From Stenotrophomonas rhizophila (lineage in GTDB: Bacteria > Pseudomonadota > Gammaproteobacteria > Xanthomonadales > Xanthomonadaceae): 64,000 bases of DNA. The notes below the pieces were generated by a model. It did no database searches and had not been told where the DNA came from. It worked only from the letters and a program-made list of their open reading frames with translations. The DNA lies in NCBI RefSeq assembly GCF_001704155.1, contig NZ_CP016294.1, positions 741,501-805,500 on the forward strand, given 5' to 3'. Below are positions 15,881-24,543 of the stretch, in pieces. A program made the position numbers and the translations under genes. Within the stretch, counting starts at the first letter, position 1. Every line of letters begins with the position of its first letter.

Positions 15881-18829
15881 ATGCCCGCGCTGAGCCAGCC
15901 CATGGCGCGGCCGCTGCGCACCATCGTGTGGCTGGGCATCGGCCTGGGCCTGCTGCTCGGTGTGGGCCTGGTGGTGATGCTGGCCAATGATTACCAGCGC
16001 CGGCTGGAGGCCGCCCAGCGGCAGAGCACCGCGCTGGCCACCGGTTCGCAGCGCCTGCTGCGACTGGAACTGCGCAACCTGGAACGTGCCATGCGCGGCA
16101 TCGCCGCCGACGGCGCGCAGCTGTTCGAGCACGTGCCGGCGCAGGCGCCGGACCTGCTGGACGAAGCCATCGATGGGGTGCTGCAGCGGCATGCGGAGCT
16201 GGAAAGCATCGTGGTGGTGGACCAGTTCGGCCGTGCGCTGACCAGCGGCGGTGGTGACCTGACCCTGCCGCTGTGGGCGGTGGAGGCCCATCGTGGCCAG
16301 GACAGCCAGCTGTATCTGGGCCCGCCGCAGGACCTGGGCATGCGCCGCTGGGTGCTGCCGCTGGCGCTGCGCATGGGCGAGGACCGATGGCTGCTCAGCC
16401 GGCTGCATACCAGCGAGCTGCAGTCGATCATCAGCGGGCTGGATATCGGCCTCCACGGCGTGCTCTCCATCAGTGATGTCACCGGCCACCTGCTGGCGCG
16501 CAGCCCCGACAACGACGGCTTGACCGGCCAGCAGTTCAAACTGCAGCGGCGCGACCTGCTGGGCAGCGATACGGTGCTGCCGCTGGGCGTCGAACACAGT
16601 CCCATCGACAAGGTCGAGCGCATCACCACCCTCACCACGCTGGCCGAGTACCCGCTGGCGGTGTACGCCGGGCTGGGCCGGCAGGATGTGCTGGCGCCGT
16701 GGTGGCCCTACGTGCAGGCCTCGATCGGCCTGTACCTGCTGTACTGGGGGGCGTTCGCGCTGGTCTACACCAGCCTGCGCCGTGCCACCCGCCGCCAGGA
16801 TGCGATGAGCGAGGAGCTGCGCACCGGCCATGCCGAGCTGCGCATGGCCCACCAGGTCGGCAAGATCTGCACCTGGACGGTGGACGAGGACGCCTCGGTG
16901 CTGCGCTGGTCGCCGCTGGCGCGGGAAATATTCGGCATCCCGCTCGATTCCCTGCCGGTGGCCGATTTCTTCAACCGCGTGCACCACGAGGATGCACAGC
17001 GGTTGCAGGCGGCGTTCGACGATGCGTTTGCCGGCAATGGCGTGCTGGATGAGATGTTCCGCATCGTGCTGCCGGGCGGTGCCACGCACTGGGTATCGGC
17101 GCGTGGCCAGCAGGTGGGTGGCAGTGACCGCGAGCGGCGCATGATCGGCGCGCTCACCGACGTAAGCGAGCGGGTCCAGGCGCTGGCACGCGCGCAGCAG
17201 GCCGAGCGCCAGTTCCGCCTGCTGTTCGATCGCAACCCGGCACCGTTCTGGGTGTTCGATCCGGACACGCTGCGGTTCCTGGAAGTGAACGAAGCGGCGG
17301 TGCGCCAGTACGGCTACAGCCGCGATGAATTCCTGGCGATGAGCATCCTGGACATCCGCCCACGCGAAGGCTGGGAGGAAATCCGCGGCGCGATTGCCAA
17401 CGCCAGCAGCGGCGACCTGCAGGATGCCAAGGTGCGGCTGCACCGGCGCAAGGACGGCACCGTATTCGAAGTGCGCGCGCACCTGGCGCGGTTGGACTTT
17501 GACGGGCGAGAGGCCTGCCTGGTGCTGGCCGAGGACATCAGCGACCGCATGGCCTATGAGCGCGACCTGGCCTACCACGCCACCCACAACCCGGCCACCG
17601 GGCTGCTCAACACGCGCGCGCTGGCCGCGCAGCTGGATGAGGAAGGCGGCAGCTACACCATCGCCTACGTGCAGTTCCGTGGCCTGCAGCTGGTGGCCGA
17701 TACGCTGGGCCGCGAAGTGGGCGACGTGGTGTTGCAGGCCATGGCCAAGCGCCTGGGTGGGCTGGGCGTGCGCTATGGGTTGCTGGCGTTCCAGCCGGCC
17801 GAGGATTTCATCTTCGCCATCCGCGACGACCACGAGCGCCAGACTGCGCTGGATACGCTGGTGCAGACCGTCTCCGAACCCGTGCGCGGACAGGACTGGC
17901 TGCACCAGTTCGAACCGCGCATTGGCGTGGCGGTGAAGTTCGACGGCGATGTGGTCAGTGCCGAACAGGTGATCGGCATGGCCGCGCAGGCCGCGCATGC
18001 CGCGCGCGACGAAGGCAGCGTGATTGCCTGGTTCGACAGCGCGGTGAGTTCGCGGCTGGCCGACCGGCTGCGGCTTGCCGGGCGCATCCACAGCGCGATC
18101 GACGCCGAATTCGCGCTGTACTTCCAGCCGATCTGCCACGCCAGCGATGGCAGCCCGGCGGCGCTGGAGGCGCTGCTGCGCTGGCCGCAGGCCGATGGCA
18201 GCTTCATTCCGCCGGGCGAGTTCATCCAGCTGTGCGAAGACACCGGGTTGATCCTGGCGCTGGGCCGCTGGGTGATCCGTGAAGCAGCGCGTGCGCAGCG
18301 CCAGCTGGTGGATGCCGGCTGGGACCTGCCGATCGCGGTGAACGTCTCGGCGGTGCAGTTCTTCAACAGCGACCTGGTGGCCGAGTTCAGCCGCGCCAGC
18401 CAAGAGTTCGGGCTGGCGCGCGGCGCGCTGCACGTGGAGCTGACCGAGAGCAGCCTGATGCGCAAGCCGGGCCAGGCCAAGCAGACCATGCAGCGCATGC
18501 ACGAACAGGGCATCCATATTTCGCTGGACGACTTCGGCACCGGTTATTCGAACATGTCCTACCTGCAGCACCTGCCGCTGGACATCCTGAAGATCGACCG
18601 CAGCTTCGTGGCCGATGTGGAAACCAACCCGCGCAACGCCTCGATCTGCCGCGCGCTGTTGTCGCTGGGCCACAGCATGGGCCTGACGGTGATCGCCGAA
18701 GGCGTGGAAACCCCGGGCCAGCACGAATGGCTGGCCGCGCACGGCTGCGACCAGGTGCAGGGCTTCCTGCTGGGCCGGCCGGCGCCGCTGGCCGACGTGA
18801 TAGGACGGCTGGAAACCGCCGCCGCGTAA
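15881..18829 (+). CDS. Membrane PAS-PAS-GGDEF(degenerate)-EAL c-di-GMP phosphodiesterase
   Basis: 982 residues. TM1 (about 14-36) and TM2 (about 272-292) bracket a periplasmic sensor domain. Two PAS domains follow (about 315-435 and 445-560), then a GGDEF-type domain (about 565-720) in which the active-site loop reads FQPAEDFIF instead of GGDEF, so cyclase activity is not expected. The EAL domain (about 735-980) is intact: ALEALLRW, NVSAVQF, ELTES, DDFGTGYSN, LKIDRSF, IAEGVET and QGFLLGRP. It should hydrolyse c-di-GMP in response to a periplasmic signal, with the dead GGDEF domain perhaps binding GTP as a regulator. Single gene. Confidence 0.92.
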   Translation: MPALSQPMARPLRTIVWLGIGLGLLLGVGLVVMLANDYQRRLEAAQRQSTALATGSQRLLRLELRNLERAMRGIAADGAQLFEHVPAQAPDLLDEAIDGVLQRHAELESIVVVDQFGRALTSGGGDLTLPLWAVEAHRGQDSQLYLGPPQDLGMRRWVLPLALRMGEDRWLLSRLHTSELQSIISGLDIGLHGVLSISDVTGHLLARSPDNDGLTGQQFKLQRRDLLGSDTVLPLGVEHSPIDKVERITTLTTLAEYPLAVYAGLGRQDVLAPWWPYVQASIGLYLLYWGAFALVYTSLRRATRRQDAMSEELRTGHAELRMAHQVGKICTWTVDEDASVLRWSPLAREIFGIPLDSLPVADFFNRVHHEDAQRLQAAFDDAFAGNGVLDEMFRIVLPGGATHWVSARGQQVGGSDRERRMIGALTDVSERVQALARAQQAERQFRLLFDRNPAPFWVFDPDTLRFLEVNEAAVRQYGYSRDEFLAMSILDIRPREGWEEIRGAIANASSGDLQDAKVRLHRRKDGTVFEVRAHLARLDFDGREACLVLAEDISDRMAYERDLAYHATHNPATGLLNTRALAAQLDEEGGSYTIAYVQFRGLQLVADTLGREVGDVVLQAMAKRLGGLGVRYGLLAFQPAEDFIFAIRDDHERQTALDTLVQTVSEPVRGQDWLHQFEPRIGVAVKFDGDVVSAEQVIGMAAQAAHAARDEGSVIAWFDSAVSSRLADRLRLAGRIHSAIDAEFALYFQPICHASDGSPAALEALLRWPQADGSFIPPGEFIQLCEDTGLILALGRWVIREAARAQRQLVDAGWDLPIAVNVSAVQFFNSDLVAEFSRASQEFGLARGALHVELTESSLMRKPGQAKQTMQRMHEQGIHISLDDFGTGYSNMSYLQHLPLDILKIDRSFVADVETNPRNASICRALLSLGHSMGLTVIAEGVETPGQHEWLAAHGCDQVQGFLLGRPAPLADVIGRLETAAA

Positions 18830-18851
18830 AACGGCGGCCGGCATGCCGAAC

Positions 18852-18948
18852 GGTAGCGCCGACTGTTAGTCGGCTGCATCACCAGGCGCAGGGCTACGGG
18901 CAGCCATATGCTGTGGCGAAGAGCAGCCGACTAACAGTCGGCGCTACC
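18852..18948. repeat. SMAG-type REP dimer
   Basis: GGTAGCGCCGACTGTTAGTC and the following CGGCTGC (18852-18877) are repeated in exact reverse complement at 18923-18948. The unit starts with GTAG and ends with CTAC, as expected for paired GTAG REPs. A close relative with the same ACTGTTAGTCGGCT core lies at 35.99-36.08 kb. Confidence 0.85.
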
Positions 18949-19028
18949 AGTAGATGTCACCAGTAGATGTCACCCAGTAGATGCCACCCAGTAGATGTCA
19001 CCCGGTAGATATCACTCAGTAGATGTCA
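18947..19028. repeat. tandem repeat, six 13-14 bp units
   Basis: Six units of the form CCCAGTAGATGTCA, with small changes (GATGCCA, GATATCA, CGGTAGAT), follow directly from the CTACC end of the REP dimer. Each contains GTAG. The array ends about 115 bp before the dioxygenase-like gene. No spacers, so not a CRISPR array. Confidence 0.85.
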
Positions 19029-19144
19029 CCCATGGTGCGCCACCAGTGGAACAATGCGCACTGGTTTTGGCGTTTATCATCACCGGTGAAAGCAATAAGC
19101 TGCGTCGGCATCGTTTTCGGTGCATTCGCCTGCTGGAGCCCCCC

Positions 19145-19939
19145 ATGACCCGCCTGCCCTCGCTGTACATCTCCCACGGTTCGCCGATGACCGCGTTGCA
19201 GCCGGGGCTGGTCGGGGTGCGCCTGGCTGAGCTGGCCGCGCAGCTGCCGCGCCCGCGGGCGATCGTGATGGCCTCGGCGCACTGGCTGACCCGCCAGCCG
19301 GTGGTGGGCGCGCACCCGCAGCCGCCGACCATCCATGATTTCGGCGGCTTCCCGCAGGCGTTGTTCGACCTGCAGTACCCGGCGCCCGGCGACCCGGCCC
19401 TGGCCGAGGAGGTCGCGCAGCGGCTGGTGGCCGCCGGGCTGCCCACCGGCGTGGACCCGACCCGTGGCCTCGACCACGGCGCGTGGGTGCCGCTGCGCCT
19501 GCTCTACCCGCAGGCTGACATTCCGGTGGTGCCGCTGGCGCTGCAGCCGCTGCAGGGCCCGGCCCACCAGTTCGCGCTGGGCCGCGCGCTGGCGCCGCTG
19601 CGCGAACAGGGCGTGCTGCTGGTCGGCTCGGGCAGCATCACCCACAACCTGCACGACTTCCGCGACTACCAGAGCGGCGGCGAAGCGCCCTATGTGCGCC
19701 CCTTCATCGAATGGGTGGAGCAGCGCCTGCAGGCCAACGACAGCGCCGCGCTGCTCGATTACCGCCGGCAGGCGCCGTATGCCGAACGCGCGCACCCCAC
19801 CGACGAGCACTTCCAACCGCTGCATTTCGCGCTTGGTGCCGCCGGCGGTGAGGTGCTGGGCGCGCAGCGCATCGATGCCGGCATCGATGCGGGCATGCTG
19901 GCGATGGACATCTACCGCTTCGACGGGCAGGCGGCCTGA
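19145..19939 (+). CDS. 4,5-DOPA dioxygenase extradiol-like protein (LigB superfamily)
   Basis: 264 residues from ATG 19145; the frame is open upstream through the tandem repeat, but the family N-terminus (SLYISHGSPMTAL) starts here. Metal-binding His residues of the class III extradiol family are seen in ISHGSP, ASAHWLTRQ, LDHGAWVPLRLLYP and ERAHPTDEHFQPL. YgiD of E. coli is the best-known relative and opens the DOPA ring to a betalamic-type product; the natural substrate is unclear in bacteria. Single gene ahead of a cation antiporter gene. Confidence 0.9.
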   Translation: MTRLPSLYISHGSPMTALQPGLVGVRLAELAAQLPRPRAIVMASAHWLTRQPVVGAHPQPPTIHDFGGFPQALFDLQYPAPGDPALAEEVAQRLVAAGLPTGVDPTRGLDHGAWVPLRLLYPQADIPVVPLALQPLQGPAHQFALGRALAPLREQGVLLVGSGSITHNLHDFRDYQSGGEAPYVRPFIEWVEQRLQANDSAALLDYRRQAPYAERAHPTDEHFQPLHFALGAAGGEVLGAQRIDAGIDAGMLAMDIYRFDGQAA

Positions 19940-20006
19940 GTTCGCCGTTGTAGGACGCGGTTCGGGGTGGGTGTGGTAATTTTTTTCCAGGCTCTCTGGA
20001 AAATGC

Positions 20007-21650
20007 ATGCATACGATTGAAGTCGTCCTGGCGATGCTGGTGGCGGTGGTCGCCAGCGGCTACCTGGTCCGCGTACTGCCGTTGTCGCTGCCGCTGCCGC
20101 TGGTGCAGATCGGCCTGGGTGCGGTGATTGCGGGGGTATTCAACCGTGGCCACGCGCTGGAACCGGAGATGTTCTTCCTGTTGTTCCTGCCGCCGCTGCT
20201 GTTCCTGGACGGCTGGCGCATTCCCAAGCAGGGCCTGTTCCGCGACAAGGGCGTGATCCTGGAGCTGGCCTTCGGGCTGGTGGTGTTTACCGTGATCGGC
20301 GCGGGCCTGCTGATCCACTGGATGATTCCGGTGATGCCGTTGGCGGTGGCGTTCGCCCTGGCGGCGATCATCTCGCCGACCGACCCGGTGGCGGTCAGTT
20401 CGATCGCGTCGCGCGCGCCGATTCCCAAGCGGCTGATGCACATCCTGGAGGGCGAATCGCTGTTGAACGATGCCTCCGGCCTGGTCTGCTTCCGCTTCGC
20501 GGTGGCCGCGGTGATGACCGGTACCTTCTCGCTGGCAACGGCCTCGGTGACCTTCCTGTGGGTGGCGGTGGCCGGCCTGGCGATCGGCGTGGCGGTGACG
20601 CTCGGTGTGTCCACCTTCCAGCGCTGGCTGTGGCGGCGCTTCGGCGAAGAGCCGGGCGCGGCGCTGCTGGTCAACCTGCTGATTCCGTTCGCTGCCTACC
20701 TGCTGGCCGAAGAGGCCAACGCCTCGGGCATTCTCTCGGCAGTGGCCGCCGGTATCACCATGAGCTACGTGGAGCTTACCGGCCGCGTGTCCGGCAGCAT
20801 GCGCGTGCAGCGCATGGCGGTGTGGAACATGCTGCAGTTCTCCTTCAACGGCATCATGTTCGTGCTGCTGGGCGAGCAGCTGCCGGGCATCGTGGACCGC
20901 GCCATGACCACGGTGAGCGAAAGCGGGCACCAGAGTGCGTGGTGGCTGCTGGTCTACGTGGTGGTGATCAACCTGGCCCTGGTGCTGCTGCGCCTGGCCT
21001 GGGTGTGGCTGTCGCTGCGCTGGAGCGTGCTGCGTGCGAAGCATCGCGGTGAAGCGCGGCCAGGCACCTCGTGGCGGATCGTGGTGGCCACCTCGGTGGC
21101 CGGCGTACGCGGTGCGATCACGCTGGCCGGTGTGTTGACCCTGCCGCTGTTCCTGCCCGATGGCAGCGCCTTCCCGGCGCGCGACCTGGTGATCTTCCTG
21201 GCCGCGGCGGTGATCCTGGTGTCGCTGGTCGGTGCCAGCGTGGCGCTGCCGCGCCTGCTCAAGGGGCTGGAACTGCCGGCGGACTCGGGCGAGCGCAAGG
21301 AAGAAGACCTGGCGCGGCGGCTGGCCTCGAAGGCGGCGCTGGCCGGGGTGGAGCGCATGCGCCAGCAACTGGTGCAGAACCAGACCACCGACAACGTGCA
21401 GCTGTACAACGATGCGGCCTCACGGGTGAGCCTGCTGTACCAGCGCAACCTGGAAAAAGACCAGGGCCCGGATGCGGACCCGGAAAAGGTGCGGCGCATG
21501 GAGCAGGGCTACCGGCAGCTGCGCAGTGCCGGGTTGACCGCCGAACGCGAAGAACTGTTCCGGTTGACCCGGCGCGGGCGGATTTCCGACGAGATCTCGC
21601 GCAAGCTGATCCGCAACCTGGACCTGCTGGAAACCCGGCAAAAGGATTGA
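20007..21650 (+). CDS. Na+/H+ antiporter, CPA1/NhaP-type
   Basis: 547 residues. The first roughly 415 residues hold about 12 hydrophobic helices of the monovalent cation:proton antiporter-1 family; the ion-binding region is recognisable as AAIISPTDPVAVSSI followed by EGESLLNDASGLVCFRFAVA, which contains the conserved Asp and ND pair. VRGAITLAGVLTLPLF is the conserved late helix. The last 130 residues are charged and cytosolic (regulatory tail). Expected to expel Na+ or K+ in exchange for protons at the inner membrane. Starts 67 bp after the dioxygenase-like gene. Confidence 0.92.
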   Translation: MHTIEVVLAMLVAVVASGYLVRVLPLSLPLPLVQIGLGAVIAGVFNRGHALEPEMFFLLFLPPLLFLDGWRIPKQGLFRDKGVILELAFGLVVFTVIGAGLLIHWMIPVMPLAVAFALAAIISPTDPVAVSSIASRAPIPKRLMHILEGESLLNDASGLVCFRFAVAAVMTGTFSLATASVTFLWVAVAGLAIGVAVTLGVSTFQRWLWRRFGEEPGAALLVNLLIPFAAYLLAEEANASGILSAVAAGITMSYVELTGRVSGSMRVQRMAVWNMLQFSFNGIMFVLLGEQLPGIVDRAMTTVSESGHQSAWWLLVYVVVINLALVLLRLAWVWLSLRWSVLRAKHRGEARPGTSWRIVVATSVAGVRGAITLAGVLTLPLFLPDGSAFPARDLVIFLAAAVILVSLVGASVALPRLLKGLELPADSGERKEEDLARRLASKAALAGVERMRQQLVQNQTTDNVQLYNDAASRVSLLYQRNLEKDQGPDADPEKVRRMEQGYRQLRSAGLTAEREELFRLTRRGRISDEISRKLIRNLDLLETRQKD

Positions 21651-21671
21651 CGGCGCAGCCGTCAATCCCGG

Positions 21672-21696
21672 GTAGCAACCGACCGTGGGTCGGTTG
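21672..21696. repeat. single SMAG-type REP
   Basis: GTAG at 21672 followed by CAACCGACC-GTG-GGTCGGTTG, a perfect 9-bp hairpin. It lies between the converging antiporter and DUF3297 genes and may act as a weak terminator. Confidence 0.75.
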
Positions 21697-21701
21697 ACCG
21701 A

Positions 21702-21956
21702 TTATTCCGGCTTCTGATCCAGGTAATACGCCACCACGGTGCCCTTGACCTTGATGGTCATCGGGTTGCCCCGGCGGTCGCGGGCCTTGCCGGCCTGCAC
21801 CCGGATCCAGCCTTCGCTGACCGAGTATTCCTCGACGTTGTCGCGCTCGACATCGTTGAAGCGGATGCCCACGCCGCGCTCCAGCGCTGCAGCATCGTGG
21901 AAGGGGCTGGTGGGGTTGATCGCCAGGTGATCGGGAGGGGTATCGCTCATGGTCAT
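21702..21956 (-). CDS. DUF3297 family protein
   Basis: 84 residues (82 if translation begins at the second Met at 21950). The whole length matches the DUF3297 pattern: HLAINPTSPFHDAAALERGV, GIRFNDVERDNVEEYSVSEG, and RRGNPMTIKVKGTVVAYYLD near the end. A small soluble protein found widely in proteobacteria; function not known. It is divergent from the acidic-protein gene at 22052. Confidence 0.85.
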   Translation of the reverse strand: MTMSDTPPDHLAINPTSPFHDAAALERGVGIRFNDVERDNVEEYSVSEGWIRVQAGKARDRRGNPMTIKVKGTVVAYYLDQKPE

Positions 21957-22051
21957 TGGATGCTGACAGCCACCACGGCCATCTTCAGGCGCACAGGATA
22001 ACCGTAGGGTGGCCGTGGCAGAATGCCTGCCTGTCTCCAGGAATACCGGCC

Positions 22052-22594
22052 ATGCCCGACAACAGCGACTATTTCGACTTCGAAGAAGACGAACGCGATT
22101 TCGACGAAGACGATTTCGAGGCCCGGATCTGGAACCTGTTCGTGCTGATCAACCCGGGCGACGAGGAACTGGGCCTGCAGCAGTTCAACCGCTGGCGCGA
22201 GGCGCTGCTGGAGAACGGTGAGGAGATCGACGAGGAGGCCGACTGGCTGCCGCCGCTGATGGCCGCCATTGCCTGGCAGTCCGGCTTCGAGGTGGAGCGT
22301 GAAGACACCGATGCGCTGGTGTCGGCGGTGAACGAGCTGTCCGCGCGCTGGAACCTGCAGCTGGACTGGGGTGGCGACCTGGATGACGAGGATTTTGCCG
22401 CCCACGTCGACGCGCCGCGGCTGATGGGCACCGCCTACGACCGCCTGCGCGAGCACAATTACTCGCTGTGGAGCGTGGATACCGGCAACGGCGGCCTGGC
22501 CGGCTGGATGGCACTGCAGCGCGATGATGACGCCATGCTGGCGCTGTGTTCGCTGCTGGGGGTGGAAGTGCGGCCGGGCTCGGATCCGTTCTGA
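22052..22594 (+). CDS. Acidic soluble protein, DUF6630-like
   Basis: 180 residues. Very acidic N-terminus (DYFDFEEDERDFDEDDFEAR) leading into ARIWNLFVLINPGDEELGLQ. The C-terminal half (YDRLREHNYSLWSVDTGNGG, then LAGWMALQRDDD) resembles the DUF6630 family, though I hold this loosely. No signal peptide or membrane segment. The start at 22052 is taken because the upstream frame is out of character and the acidic segment begins here. Function unknown. Confidence 0.78.
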   Translation: MPDNSDYFDFEEDERDFDEDDFEARIWNLFVLINPGDEELGLQQFNRWREALLENGEEIDEEADWLPPLMAAIAWQSGFEVEREDTDALVSAVNELSARWNLQLDWGGDLDDEDFAAHVDAPRLMGTAYDRLREHNYSLWSVDTGNGGLAGWMALQRDDDAMLALCSLLGVEVRPGSDPF

Positions 22595-22597
22595 GAG

Positions 22598-22625
22598 GTC
22601 ACCCGACCCACGGTCGGGGGCTACC
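22598..22625. repeat. single SMAG-type REP
   Basis: CCGACCCACGGTCGG palindrome ending in GGCTACC (GTAG on the minus strand), 4 bp after a stop codon and 7 bp before the convergent gene end. Confidence 0.7.
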
Positions 22626-22631
22626 GGCGGA

Positions 22632-22907
22632 TCAGGCCGTGTATTGCGATCTGGCGTTGGCGATGACGGCTTTCACCAGCGCCCGGTCGGTGTGCCGGGA
22701 AATGGCGGTCGCACCCAGCGCGATGGCCTGCAGGCGCAGGGGCGCGGGGACGTCGTAATGGGCGCCACTGCGGCGGTTCTGGAAGGCCCGCCGGGGAATC
22801 CCGAGCTGCGCCGCCATGGCGTGCAGCTCGGGCAGGGTGTCGGCCATCAGATGCGCCCAGCGCTCGCCGCGCCAGGGGTGTACCGCATCGTCGATATAGA
22901 CCGTCAC
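22632..22907 (-). CDS. DUF4031 family protein
   Basis: 91 residues beginning at GTG 22907 with TVYIDDAVHPWRGERWAHLM, the hallmark of DUF4031, then QLGIPRRAFQNRRSGAHYDV. It lies 14 bp downstream of the preceding minus-strand gene, so the two are probably cotranscribed. Members are small, and some are suggested to have a nuclease-like or nucleotide-binding fold; no function is established that I can rely on. Confidence 0.85.
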   Translation of the reverse strand: MTVYIDDAVHPWRGERWAHLMADTLPELHAMAAQLGIPRRAFQNRRSGAHYDVPAPLRLQAIALGATAISRHTDRALVKAVIANARSQYTA

Positions 22908-22921
22908 CGGGTGGCCGTGGC

Positions 22922-23437
22922 TCAGGCCTGCGGCTTGTCGTCGCTGGCGGCCGGGGTGGCTTCGGCGTTGTCGGCAGCCGGTTCGGCGGCCGGGGCGTCT
23001 TCGGCAGCGGTGTCAGCGTCGTCGCCTTCTTCGCCTTCTTCGCCTTCTTGGCCTTCCACGCCTTCGAACTCGGAGACCAGCTGGCTCAGGTACTCGTCGG
23101 CGGTCTTGCCTTCATCGGCGGCCAGGTCGTCGATCAGCTGCTGCAGCTGGGTCGAGTATTCCAGGGTGACCTTGCGGCCTTCCTTCTCCTGGACATTGGA
23201 GAGGTGCTTGAGCATGGCCAGCATCGGCACCGGGTTGTCGGCGTTGCCCATGGTCTGGCCGCCGATGGCCAGCAGCCATTCGGTGCCCTGCAGGCCGATC
23301 GCAGCGACCACCTGGCCTTCTTCGTTGGTCAGCACGGCATGGTTCTGGACCGGCTGCTGGGCGTTGAGGCGGTTGATCGGGCGCTTGGGCTGGAGCTTCT
23401 TGCGCTTGTCGCGCTTGGCCTTGGACTGCTTGGACAT
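22922..23437 (-). CDS. Basic-to-acidic hypothetical protein
   Basis: 171 residues with a strongly split charge: the first 22 residues are basic (SKQSKAKRDKRKKLQPKRP), the middle (about 30-110) is folded (TNEEGQVVAAIGLQGTEWLL, then KTADEYLSQLVSEFE), and the last 45 are acidic and Ala-rich, encoded in part by a short tandem of Glu/Gly codons (GEEGEEG). No family recognised. The basic N-terminus suggests nucleic-acid or ribosome contact, but this is speculation. Likely an operon with the DUF4031 gene. Confidence 0.75.
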   Translation of the reverse strand: MSKQSKAKRDKRKKLQPKRPINRLNAQQPVQNHAVLTNEEGQVVAAIGLQGTEWLLAIGGQTMGNADNPVPMLAMLKHLSNVQEKEGRKVTLEYSTQLQQLIDDLAADEGKTADEYLSQLVSEFEGVEGQEGEEGEEGDDADTAAEDAPAAEPAADNAEATPAASDDKPQA

Positions 23438-23553
23438 GGGGTTCGTTCGTTCTGGATCGGAAAGGGGCCATTGTAGAGGCCAGAGCCGTTTCCGGGCGTT
23501 TTCATGCCGGAATCGAGCGTTGCCGGGTGCGCGTGCAGTCGGCTGGGGCCCTA

Positions 23554-23580
23554 CCCACCGCCTCAGGGTGAGGCGGTGGG
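23554..23580 (-). other. 12-bp hairpin spanning the motB stop codon
   Basis: CCCACCGCCTCA (23554-23565) and TGAGGCGGTGGG (23569-23580) are exact reverse complements with a GGG loop. The TGA stop of motB (23563-23565 complement) is inside the stem. On the minus strand the hairpin is followed by TAG rather than a T-run, so it may protect the 3' end or terminate weakly. Confidence 0.6.
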
Positions 23581-24534
23581 GGGCACTGCGGCCGGTGCCG
23601 GCGCGCCCTGGGCCGCCTGGATGTCGGCGTCCTGGGCGGTCGGCGACAGCGCCACTTCCTGGCCCGAACCGGCCAGCGCGGCGGCTTCGGCGGCCTTGGT
23701 CATCACCACGATGCTGATGCGGCGGTTGATCGGGTTGTCCGGCTGGGTCTTGTCGAACAGCACCGAGGAGGACAGGCCGACCACGCGGGTGACCTTGTCG
23801 TCGGCCATGCCGCCATCGAGCAGCGCACGCCGGGCGGCATTGGCGCGGTCGGCGCTGAGCTCCCAGTTGCTGTAGCCGTGGGCGGCGTTGTACGCGGTGA
23901 TGTCGGTATGGCCGGTGATGCTGATCCGGTTCGGCACGTGGTTGATGAACTGCGAGAGCTCGCGAAGGATGTCGCGCGTGTAGGTCTTCAGCGCGGCACT
24001 GCCCATGTCGAACATCGGCCGGTTCTGCTTGTCCACGATCTGGATGCGCAGGCCTTCCGGGGTCAGGTCCAGCAGAAGCTGGTCCTTGAACGGTTCCAGC
24101 GCCTGGCTCTTGCTGATCGCTTCTTCCAGTTCCTGCTTGAGCACTTCCAGCTGCTTCTTCTCACGCTCGCGCTCGTCTTCCTGCGGCACCGGGCGCTCGG
24201 CCTGGTGGTTCTGGAAGGGGTCGTTGCTGTTGCCGCGCGACACATCGGTGGCGCCGCCCAGCTTGATCATCGAGGTACTGGCGCCACCCGGGCCGGCCAT
24301 GCCCGGGGCGGGCGTGGGGCTCTGCCCGGTGAGCGGGCTGGGGTTGCGGAAGTATTCGGAAATGGACGCGCGTTCGGGCTTGGTGGTGGCCGCCATCAGC
24401 CACAGCACCAGGAAGAACGCCATCATGGCGGTGACGAAGTCAGCGTAGGCCACCTTCCAGGCGCCGCCATGGTGCGCGGCGTGGCCGCCCTTCTTGACCC
24501 GGCGGACGATGACGGTGGGTTTGTTCTCGGCCAT
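23563..24534 (-). CDS. motB: Flagellar motor stator protein MotB
   Basis: 323 residues. After a basic N-terminus comes the single transmembrane helix (AYADFVTAMMAFFLVLWLM) that carries the proton-binding Asp in YADF. A long linker with a charged coiled coil (REREKKQLEVLKQELEEAIS) follows, then the OmpA-like peptidoglycan-binding domain (about 155-290) with ITGHTDITAY and NRRISIVVM. The C-terminal tail is Ala/Pro rich. With MotA it forms the stator that drives flagellar rotation. It starts 9 bp after motA. Confidence 0.93.
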   Translation of the reverse strand: MAENKPTVIVRRVKKGGHAAHHGGAWKVAYADFVTAMMAFFLVLWLMAATTKPERASISEYFRNPSPLTGQSPTPAPGMAGPGGASTSMIKLGGATDVSRGNSNDPFQNHQAERPVPQEDEREREKKQLEVLKQELEEAISKSQALEPFKDQLLLDLTPEGLRIQIVDKQNRPMFDMGSAALKTYTRDILRELSQFINHVPNRISITGHTDITAYNAAHGYSNWELSADRANAARRALLDGGMADDKVTRVVGLSSSVLFDKTQPDNPINRRISIVVMTKAAEAAALAGSGQEVALSPTAQDADIQAAQGAPAPAAVPPTASP

Positions 24535-24543
24535 GGCGGTGCC

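Noticed and set aside
15860..18844. Minus-strand open frame of 994 codons opposite the GGDEF-EAL gene
   Set aside because: Shadow frame of the real gene: composition dominated by His, Arg, Gln and Ala, no recognisable motif or ribosome-binding site.
18947..19028. Possible CRISPR array
   Set aside because: Units are 13-14 bp and contiguous, with no spacers and no cas genes nearby; it is a simple tandem repeat.
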